The notes beneath the pieces were generated by a model, which worked only from the letters and a program-made list of their open reading frames with translations, was not told the DNA's origin and did no database searches. A DNA stretch of 31,357 nucleotides. It comes from Verrucomicrobia bacterium UBA3761. Lineage in GTDB: Bacteria; Verrucomicrobiota; Kiritimatiellia; RFP12; UBA1067. Positions 1 to 5,696 of this stretch are shown here, in pieces. Each line of letters starts with the position of its first letter. The first letter of the stretch is position 1. A program made the position numbers and the translations under genes. The stretch lies in contig DFGB01000051.1 of assembly GCA_002371135.1 (NCBI GenBank), positions 1-31,357 of the forward strand, written 5' to 3'.

Positions 1-540
1 ATGGATCATTTCCGCAATCCGCGGAATGTCGGTTCGATTGAAAACCCCGACGGCGAGGCGACGGTCGGCTCGCTTGCATGTGGCGACGCTCTCAAATTCC
101 AGTTCAAACTCGGCAGCGACGGCAAGATCGCCGAAGCGAAGTTTCAAACTTTCGGTTGCGCTAGCGCAATTGCTTCAAGCTCAGCCTTGACGGAGATGGT
201 CATCGGCAAAACACTCGAAGAAGCCAAGGCCATCACCAACCAGCAGATTGCCGACTATCTGGGCGGGCTTCCTCCCCAGAAGATGCACTGTTCCGTCATG
301 GGACGCGAAGCGATGGAAGCCGCCATCAAGAATTACGAGACCGGCGACAACACCGACCGCAATCTTGAAGACGAGCTCCTTTGCACTTGCTACAACGTCT
401 CCGAAAACGAAGTTCGCCGCGTCATCATAGAAAACCAGCTCACGACAGTCGAGGAAGTGACCAACTTCACCAAGGCCGGCGGCGGTTGCGGCAAGTGCAT
501 CCCCAAGATTCAGAAGATTCTCGACGAAATAAACAAGTGA
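1..540 (+). CDS. nifU: NifU-type Fe-S cluster assembly scaffold (5' end off the window)
   Basis: Scaffold on which Fe-S clusters are assembled before transfer to apo-proteins; cytoplasmic. Residues 1-115 are the IscU/NifU N-terminal domain with the three cluster cysteines visible: C27 (LACGDA), C53 (FGCASAIASSS) and C97 (MHCS). Residues 125-170 are a BFD-like [2Fe-2S] domain with the four-cysteine pattern C128-x-C130 and C163-x-x-C166. The C-terminal Nfu thioredoxin-like domain of long NifU proteins is absent, so this is the short NifU architecture. Family members usually begin about 8 residues earlier, so the ATG at base 1 is probably an internal Met and the true start lies left of the window. 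The next gene follows after 23 nt on the same strand. Confidence 0.93.
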   Translation: MDHFRNPRNVGSIENPDGEATVGSLACGDALKFQFKLGSDGKIAEAKFQTFGCASAIASSSALTEMVIGKTLEEAKAITNQQIADYLGGLPPQKMHCSVMGREAMEAAIKNYETGDNTDRNLEDELLCTCYNVSENEVRRVIIENQLTTVEEVTNFTKAGGGCGKCIPKIQKILDEINK

Positions 541-563
541 AGCGACGAATGGTGCCACCTCAC

Positions 564-1574
564 ATGAAAACAGGTTTTGACAACGAGAAGTATCTGCGCG
601 AGCAGAGCGAGGAAATTTTCCGGCGAGCCCAGAAGTACGGCAAGCTGTATCTGGAGTTCGGCGGCAAGTTGATGAATGACAACCATGCCGCGCGGTGTCT
701 GCCCGGCTACGATCCCAATGTCAAGTTGCGCCTTCTGCAAAGCCTTGGCGAATCGGCCGAACTTGTCCTTTGCATCTATGCAGGCGATATCGAGCAGAAG
801 AAGAAGCGCGCCGACTATGGCACCACATACGAAGAGGAAACGCTCAAGCTCGTCAACGCGATGAAGGAGCGTGGCATTTCCGTGCGCGGCGTCGCGATCA
901 CGCGTTTCGACGGCCACCCTACCGCCCGTGAATTCGCAAAGATTCTCGAAGATGGCGGAGTGCCCGTTTTCTATCATTACCCGATCAAGGGCTATCCAAA
1001 CGATCTTGAGACGATTGTCAGCGACTCTGGCTACGGTCGTAACGATTACATTCCGACGGAAAAGCCGATTGTCGTCGTCACAGGTCCCGGCCCCGGTTCA
1101 GGCAAATTCGCGACCTGCCTCACGATGCTTTACCATGAGGTTAAACGCGGCAACAAAGCCGCCTACGCGAAGTTCGAGACTTTCCCGGTCTGGAATCTCC
1201 CGCTCATGCATCCGCTGAACGTCGCCTACGAGGCGGCGACGCTCGACCTCCATGACGAGAACCAGATCGACCCCCACCATTTCCTCGCATACAACGGCGA
1301 GATGCGCGTCAACTACAACCGCGACATCGAGGCGTATCCGATTTTGCGCGAAATTTGGGAGCGCATGATGAAGGAAGAGTGCCCATACCGCAGTCCTACC
1401 GACATGGGCGTGAACAGAATCGCGAGCGGCATCGTGAACGACGTGATCGTTCGCGCTGCGAGCCGCGAGGAGTGTCTGCGTCGCTACGAGCGCGTCAAAG
1501 CGGCGTTCGATGCCGGAGATGCCGATATGTCGATGCTGGCGCGTGCGCTTTCCGTGATGGCCAAAGCGGATTGA
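564..1574 (+). CDS. DUF1846 (UPF0371) family protein, short form
   Basis: 336 residues that align to the N-terminal two thirds of the DUF1846/UPF0371 family: FDNEKYLREQS, KLYLEFGGKL, GYGRNDYI, VVVTGPGPGSGKFATCLT, KFETFPVWNLPL and SPTDMGVNRIASG. The biochemical role is not established. The glycine-rich GPGPGSGK segment resembles a phosphate-binding loop. Start chosen at ATG 564, which gives MKTGFDNEKYL as in relatives; ATG 549 is in frame and possible, and neither has a clear Shine-Dalgarno sequence. Family members are normally about 500 residues. This one stops at AKAD, and the next gene begins 23 nt later, so the C-terminal third is missing and is not encoded in another frame here. Confidence 0.88.
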   Translation: MKTGFDNEKYLREQSEEIFRRAQKYGKLYLEFGGKLMNDNHAARCLPGYDPNVKLRLLQSLGESAELVLCIYAGDIEQKKKRADYGTTYEEETLKLVNAMKERGISVRGVAITRFDGHPTAREFAKILEDGGVPVFYHYPIKGYPNDLETIVSDSGYGRNDYIPTEKPIVVVTGPGPGSGKFATCLTMLYHEVKRGNKAAYAKFETFPVWNLPLMHPLNVAYEAATLDLHDENQIDPHHFLAYNGEMRVNYNRDIEAYPILREIWERMMKEECPYRSPTDMGVNRIASGIVNDVIVRAASREECLRRYERVKAAFDAGDADMSMLARALSVMAKAD

Positions 1575-1597
1575 GGGATTTTTGCCGGAGCCATGCC

Positions 1598-2068
1598 ATG
1601 AAAACACCTGCCAAAATTGCGGCGTCTGTTTTTGCGGCGCTTTTGGCTGTAGCGGGGCAGGCCGCAGCCAAGCCGCTGATTCCCGCTCGCGAGTGGGCTA
1701 TGATTCGCCAGTTGCAGGCGAATTACGAGCTCACGACGGAGCAGACGTGGCTTTTGGCGGCGATCAGGCGGCATGAGAACGGGCGCGCCGGGTTGGAGTT
1801 CGGCGTCGGCGGCCCGATGAATTCCGGCCATCCGGCGCATCGTTATCGCGACGGGTTCAAGTCGTTCTATGTTCAAGGCGCCTGGGCGGCGGGGACGGTC
1901 AAGAAAAACTACAATGGCGATATTATCGCTTTCGCCAAGCGCTATTGCCCTGCGTCTCCTGTGAAGTGGGCAAACGGAGTCTCGATCCTAATGGCGCGTC
2001 TCAAACGCGAAAACAACGGCCGGCTCCCAGGCGAAAAACAACCTAAGAGGAACATATCATTCCCCTAG
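1598..2068 (+). CDS. Small secreted lysozyme/transglycosylase-like protein
   Basis: 156 residues. Residues 1-24 form a signal peptide: KTPAK, then an Ala/Leu/Val stretch, then an A-A-A-K cleavage region. The mature part contains WLLAAIRRHENG, with a Glu placed like the catalytic Glu of lysozyme-like folds, followed by LEFGVGG and later FAKRYCPASPVKWANGV. The latter resembles the closing segment of small phage or bacterial muramidase-like proteins. Peptidoglycan cleavage is inferred and the family is not securely recognised. Start ATG 1598 has GGAG at 1587-1590. The C-terminus (KQPKRNISFP) is basic and low in similarity to anything known to me. It sits between the DUF1846 gene and proC, 26 nt before proC. 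Confidence 0.55.
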   Translation: MKTPAKIAASVFAALLAVAGQAAAKPLIPAREWAMIRQLQANYELTTEQTWLLAAIRRHENGRAGLEFGVGGPMNSGHPAHRYRDGFKSFYVQGAWAAGTVKKNYNGDIIAFAKRYCPASPVKWANGVSILMARLKRENNGRLPGEKQPKRNISFP

Positions 2069-2094
2069 GAAAGGTTGAAAGAAGGGTAACTACA

Positions 2095-2880
2095 TTGAAA
2101 TCGATTGCATTCATAGGCGGAGGAAAGATGGCAGAGGGGATTCTTGCTGCCTTTTCTTCTTTGGAAAATGTGACGGTTGCCGAGCGCGTCGAGGCGCGTG
2201 CGGCGGAACTGGCGGCGAAATATGGCGTCAAGACGGTCGCAAGCCCGGCGGCGGCCGTGCAAGGCGCCGACATCGTGTTTCTTGCAGTCCGTCCACAGGA
2301 TGTCGACGGCGTTTCCGGCGAGTTGAAGCCTATTCTCAAGTCCTCGCAAACGCTAGTGTCGATAGTCGCGGGCAAGCGTCTTTCGTTTTTGCGCGAGGCA
2401 TTCGGCGATGCCGTCCATCTGATACGCGTCATGCCCAACCTTGCGCTTAGGTGCGGCGAGGGAATGTGCGCCGTATGCGCCGGAGACGGGACGCCGCGCG
2501 AAGCGGTCGAGCTCGTGCTCGCCATTCTCGGCTCTGCGGGCAAGACGATAGAACTCGCAGAAAAGGACTTCGATGCGGTGACTGCGCTTTCTGGTTCCGG
2601 GCCTGCGTATTTCGCATACATGTGCGAAGCGATGACGCAAGCCGGCGAGGCGCTGGGGCTTTCGTCCGATGCGGCGAAACTTCTCGCTCGCCAGACGATG
2701 TTCGGGACTGCGAAATTCATTTGCGAGAATGATGTCGACCTCGGCGCGTTCATTGCAGGCGTCGCCACGAAGGGCGGCACCACCGCCGCCGGCATGGTCG
2801 AATTGGAAAAAGACGGCGTTTTCAAGCGCACGGTCGCCGCCACGCTCGCCGCAGCCGCTCGCCGTTCGTCCGAATTGTAG
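2095..2880 (+). CDS. proC: Pyrroline-5-carboxylate reductase
   Basis: Final step of proline synthesis: NAD(P)H-dependent reduction of 1-pyrroline-5-carboxylate. 261 residues, the usual length. The N-terminal Rossmann motif IGGGKMAEG (residues 7-15) binds the nucleotide. The C-terminal dimer/active-site region has ALSGSGPAYFAYMCEAM and the signature GVATKGGTTAAGM. The start is a TTG at 2095, needed to keep the first beta strand KSIAFIGGG, with GAAGGG at 2081-2086 as ribosome binding site. nadD follows after 18 nt on the same strand. Confidence 0.95.
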   Translation: MKSIAFIGGGKMAEGILAAFSSLENVTVAERVEARAAELAAKYGVKTVASPAAAVQGADIVFLAVRPQDVDGVSGELKPILKSSQTLVSIVAGKRLSFLREAFGDAVHLIRVMPNLALRCGEGMCAVCAGDGTPREAVELVLAILGSAGKTIELAEKDFDAVTALSGSGPAYFAYMCEAMTQAGEALGLSSDAAKLLARQTMFGTAKFICENDVDLGAFIAGVATKGGTTAAGMVELEKDGVFKRTVAATLAAAARRSSEL

Positions 2881-2898
2881 CGCAAAGGAGATTTTGCA

Positions 2899-3591
2899 AT
2901 GAAGATAGGTATTTTCGGTGGCAGTTTCAATCCAGTCCACTTGGGGCACGTCGGGGTCGCGAAGAGGGCGATCGACGAACTTGCGCTCGACAAGTTGCTT
3001 GTGATTCCCGCCGCGACAAGCCCGTTCAAGACCGGCGACGCGGGCGAAGCGATGTTCTCCGGCGACCGGCGCCTGATGCTCGTTCGCGCGGCGTTCAACG
3101 GCGTTGACAAGGTGGAGGTCGACCCGCGGGAAATCGTTCGCGGCGGCGTCTCGTATGCAATCGACACCGTCCGCGAAATCGCCGAAGCAAATCCAGGCGC
3201 AGAAATATTTTTCATCGTCGGCGAGGATTCCGTGGAAGGGTTGCCAAGGTGGAAAGACAGCGAAGAACTCGCAAAGCTTTGCACCTTCAAGGCATATCCC
3301 CGCACCAGCGAATCGTCGACTGAAATCCGGCGCCGCCTCGCCGCCGGCGAAGATATAGCCGGGCTGGTTCCGCCCGCCGTGGCGCTCTTCATCAAGCATG
3401 ATGTGCGCGAAGCAGATGATGAAAAGGTAGTCAAGGCCGTCCGTGCAGGGCTTGTGCGCAAAGAGGGCTACTGTCCTTGCCGGTTGCCAAAACTGCCTGA
3501 ATTCTTCTGCCCGTGCGACGAATTCAAGGGACAGCTCGCCGATGCCTCCTACCACGGACTTTGCCACTGCCGCCTCTATTTGAAGCCGTGA
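2899..3591 (+). CDS. nadD: NadD nicotinate-nucleotide adenylyltransferase fused to an FTR-like Cys domain
   Basis: Residues 1-165 are NadD, which adenylates nicotinate mononucleotide in NAD synthesis: GGSFNPVHLGH (residues 7-17) is the nucleotidyltransferase signature and SSTEIRRRLAAG the second ATP-binding motif. The usual 20-30 residues between the AYPR strand and SSTEIR are missing, so this NadD is unusually compact. After VALFIKH the frame runs on into about 60 residues resembling the catalytic chain of ferredoxin:thioredoxin reductase, with paired cysteines C192-P-C194, C204-P-C206 and C222-H-C224, the set that in FTR holds the [4Fe-4S] cluster and redox disulfide. Strong ribosome binding site AAAGGAG at 2884-2890. 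The fusion could place NAD synthesis under thiol/redox control, or just join two activities; either is inference. The last 246 coding bases are repeated at 12019. Confidence 0.9.
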   Translation: MKIGIFGGSFNPVHLGHVGVAKRAIDELALDKLLVIPAATSPFKTGDAGEAMFSGDRRLMLVRAAFNGVDKVEVDPREIVRGGVSYAIDTVREIAEANPGAEIFFIVGEDSVEGLPRWKDSEELAKLCTFKAYPRTSESSTEIRRRLAAGEDIAGLVPPAVALFIKHDVREADDEKVVKAVRAGLVRKEGYCPCRLPKLPEFFCPCDEFKGQLADASYHGLCHCRLYLKP

Positions 3592-3600
3592 GCGACAGCA
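3346..3600 (+). repeat. Duplicated segment, copy 1 (3' end of nadD-FTR)
   Basis: These 255 bp match 12019-12273 in the same orientation with no gaps and 10 mismatches by eye, about 96% identity. The match begins at the NadD residues GEDIAGLVPP, covers the whole FTR-like domain and the stop codon, and ends 9 bases after the stop. Outside these limits the loci are unrelated. This copy is in its full gene and is probably the source. Confidence 0.95.
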
Positions 3601-3602
3601 TC

Positions 3603-4508
3603 ATGAGAAATGCATGCGTACGCCATGAAGAATTGAAGTGGTGCGACGAGCCGGGGCGGCTTGTCGTGGATTTGCGCAAGGAGGGCGTGCCGTATATTCC
3701 CGTCGCATCGCGCAGGACGGGAAAGATCCGCACTTCGCCGCCGGATATGCACGTCCATCCAGGACTTGTGGAAATTTGCTATTGCGTTCGCGGCTCGCTG
3801 GCATTCGAAACGCCGGAGCGCGAATATTCGTTTTTGCCGGGCACGGTTTTCACGAGCCGTCCAGACGAGCCGCACAGGATGAAGTCCAATCCCAAGGGCC
3901 TTTTTGTATACCGCATTTTGGTCGAAGTGCCGCCGCGCGGCGAATGTTTCGACGTCATGGACGAAAAGGATTCTGCGTATCTGGCCAAATCCATAATCGA
4001 ACTGCCGCGCCGTTTTGTCGCGAACACGCCAGCGCTCCGAAAGGCTTTCGACGCTCTTTTCGTCGCATATGAAGCGAAAGAGATGCCTGCGCCGAGGCGG
4101 CGCATGGAACTGAAATCTCGTTCGCTGGATATCCTCCTCGCCTGCATCGACGCCGCTTCGCATTCTACTGTTCTTCGCAGCAATCCTGCCGTACGTGATT
4201 GCCTCCAGTTGATGGAAACATCGCCGCAAGACGAATATGATATAGACGACATGGCAAAACGGGCCGGCATGTCGCGAGGCAATTTCATAAGGGCGTTCAA
4301 AGAAGCCTCCGGCTTGCCGCCAGTCGCTTTTTTGCGCAGCCAGCGCATACGGCTTGCCGCGAAGATGCTGGAGAAGGGGACGAGCGTAGCAGCAGTGGCA
4401 CTCAAGCTTAAATTTTGCAGTGCGCAGTATTTCGCCACTGTTTTCAAATCCGAAACCGGCATCTCTCCCAAGGCATATTCGAAGAATTTGAAAAGTCCCA
4501 AGTCCTGA
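3603..4508 (+). CDS. AraC-family transcriptional regulator
   Basis: 301 residues. The N-terminal half is a cupin-like sensor: MHVHPGLVEICYCVRGSL, then FLPGTVFTSRPDEPHRM, a metal- or sugar-binding beta-barrel pattern. The C-terminal 100 residues hold two helix-turn-helix motifs: YDIDDMAKRAGMSRGNFIRAF and SVAAVALKLKFCSAQYFATVFKSETGISPKAY. The start at ATG 3603 lies 11 nt after the nadD stop; no clear Shine-Dalgarno sequence, so translation may be coupled. It precedes the sialidase operon, whose promoter begins 170 nt after its stop, so it is a candidate local activator of that operon; this is inferred from position. The last residues (LKSPKS) and the TGA are encoded by the repeat element at 4491. 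Confidence 0.9.
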   Translation: MRNACVRHEELKWCDEPGRLVVDLRKEGVPYIPVASRRTGKIRTSPPDMHVHPGLVEICYCVRGSLAFETPEREYSFLPGTVFTSRPDEPHRMKSNPKGLFVYRILVEVPPRGECFDVMDEKDSAYLAKSIIELPRRFVANTPALRKAFDALFVAYEAKEMPAPRRRMELKSRSLDILLACIDAASHSTVLRSNPAVRDCLQLMETSPQDEYDIDDMAKRAGMSRGNFIRAFKEASGLPPVAFLRSQRIRLAAKMLEKGTSVAAVALKLKFCSAQYFATVFKSETGISPKAYSKNLKSPKS

Positions 4509-4618
4509 GTCCAAAGTCCTTGTCTCCCGGTGCGACAAGACGAGTCTCTCAAATAGCTCTTCCACGTCCGTGGCTGTTGGCGCCCAGGACTCGGGACTTG
4601 GGACTCAGGACTTGGGGA
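4491..4618 (+). repeat. AAGTCC/GAGTCC inverted-arm repeat element, copy A
   Basis: The left arm is a run of degenerate 6-7 base words (AAGTCC, GAGTCC) at 4491-4519. The right arm at 4584-4618 is its complement (GGACTC, GGACTT). The best match is a perfect 16-bp inverted repeat, 4497-4512 against 4601-4616. The body between them (4523-4570) is 42 of 48 identical by eye to the body of the element at 15097. The left arm overlaps the last codons of the AraC gene and provides its TGA. It may act as a structured 3' end, but no U-tract follows. Confidence 0.85.
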
Positions 4619-4677
4619 TATCTAAAACGTTTGAAAAAAATATTTGCCGCAGTACGAACGTTTTTCGCTTCCATACG

Positions 4678-4686
4678 TGCTATAAT
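4678..4686 (+). promoter_or_regulatory. Extended -10 promoter (TGC TATAAT), leaderless start
   Basis: A perfect TATAAT at 4681-4686 is preceded by TG at 4678-4679, making an extended -10. No good -35 is seen. Only 8 bases separate TATAAT from the ATG at 4695, so transcription should begin at or within 1-2 bases of the start codon, giving a leaderless mRNA. There is no Shine-Dalgarno sequence before this ATG, which agrees. Confidence 0.7.
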
Positions 4687-4694
4687 AGCGGCAA

Positions 4695-5696
4695 ATGGAA
4701 ATTACACGAAGAGATTTCATCAAGACGGCGGTAACCAGCATGGCGGCTTGCCGCACCGGTCCGGCTATGACTGTCCCCGGCCCGGGAAGACGCAAATTCG
4801 GCGTTTGCACCGCTCTTTTCACGCCGTTCACCAAAGACGACCGCGTAAATGAAGAGATGGTCGAAACGCTCGTTGAATATGGCATCGAGCACGGCATAGA
4901 CGGCTTTTATCTTACCGGCGGAACCGGCGAGGGGTTGTTGATGTCCAACGCCGAAAGAGTCCAGGTGTATCGCGCCGCAGTCCGGGCCGCGCACGGCAGA
5001 GCGAAACTCATCGCGCATGTGGGCTGCGTCAATACGGACGATGCCGTGCGGCTTGCCCGCGATGCGGCCGACGCCGGTTGCGACTGGGTTTCGAGCGTGC
5101 CGCCAGTATACTACGCGCAGAACCCGGATGGCGTTTACAACCACTACAAGCTGATTTCCGGAGCGACGGATTTGCCGTTCATGATCTACGCCGCTAGCGG
5201 CATCGTGGACCCAGAACGAGACGCGCGTCTTTTCGACTTGAAGAACGTGAATGGGATGAAGTATACGGGCACGGCATTCTACGATGTCCAGAGGCTCAAG
5301 CGGCGCCTCGGCAAAGATGCGGTATTCGTCTCCGGCAGCGACCAGCATTTCCTCGCCGCGCTTGCATTCCCGGATGTGTTTGAAGGCTCTATAGGAACTC
5401 TCCAGAACGTTATACCGGACCATTTCGTAAGGATTTGGCGTCTTGCCGAAGCGAACGATTTTCGTGCTGCGGCCGGAGTGCAGGCCGAAGCGAACCGAGC
5501 CGTGGAGTTCGTCTGCCACACGTTCAAAAACCACAGTCTGCGCAAGGCGGCCATGCGCTATATCGGGTTCGACTGCGGCAGTTTCCGTCCTCCGTACAGG
5601 CCATATACCGAGGCTGAATATGCGGAGTTCTGCGCCGGGGCGCAAGCACTCGGAATTTTCCAAAAAGGAGTAAACCATGAAAACGAAACTGTATAG
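4695..5696 (+). CDS. DapA/N-acetylneuraminate lyase-family aldolase with Tat-type signal
   Basis: 333-residue class I aldolase of the dihydrodipicolinate synthase/NAL superfamily, which forms or breaks a C-C bond next to pyruvate through a lysine Schiff base. Visible motifs: GGTGEG for the GTTGE loop, Y165 (FMIYAAS) as the catalytic tyrosine and K189 in GMKYTG as the Schiff-base lysine; K-Y-T resembles NAL more than DapA. The GSTYN signature of true NanA is absent. The N-terminus MEITRRDFIKTAV is a twin-arginine motif followed by a short apolar stretch and SMAAC, so export, perhaps as a lipoprotein, is plausible. The Met at 4695 is required to keep this motif. It is first in an operon; its end overlaps the next gene by 20 bases. 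Substrate unknown; a sialic-acid-like sugar acid is the contextual guess. Confidence 0.82.
   Translation: MEITRRDFIKTAVTSMAACRTGPAMTVPGPGRRKFGVCTALFTPFTKDDRVNEEMVETLVEYGIEHGIDGFYLTGGTGEGLLMSNAERVQVYRAAVRAAHGRAKLIAHVGCVNTDDAVRLARDAADAGCDWVSSVPPVYYAQNPDGVYNHYKLISGATDLPFMIYAASGIVDPERDARLFDLKNVNGMKYTGTAFYDVQRLKRRLGKDAVFVSGSDQHFLAALAFPDVFEGSIGTLQNVIPDHFVRIWRLAEANDFRAAAGVQAEANRAVEFVCHTFKNHSLRKAAMRYIGFDCGSFRPPYRPYTEAEYAEFCAGAQALGIFQKGVNHENETV

Noticed and set aside
2043..3567. Long minus-strand open frames opposite proC and nadD (up to 472 codons)
   Set aside because: They are mirror frames of well-recognised plus-strand genes in GC-rich DNA; the translations are Ser/Arg/Ala-rich with no domain features.
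4491..4618. Ordinary Rho-independent terminator after the AraC gene
   Set aside because: The arms are about 90 bases apart with a conserved body between them and no U-tract follows the right arm.
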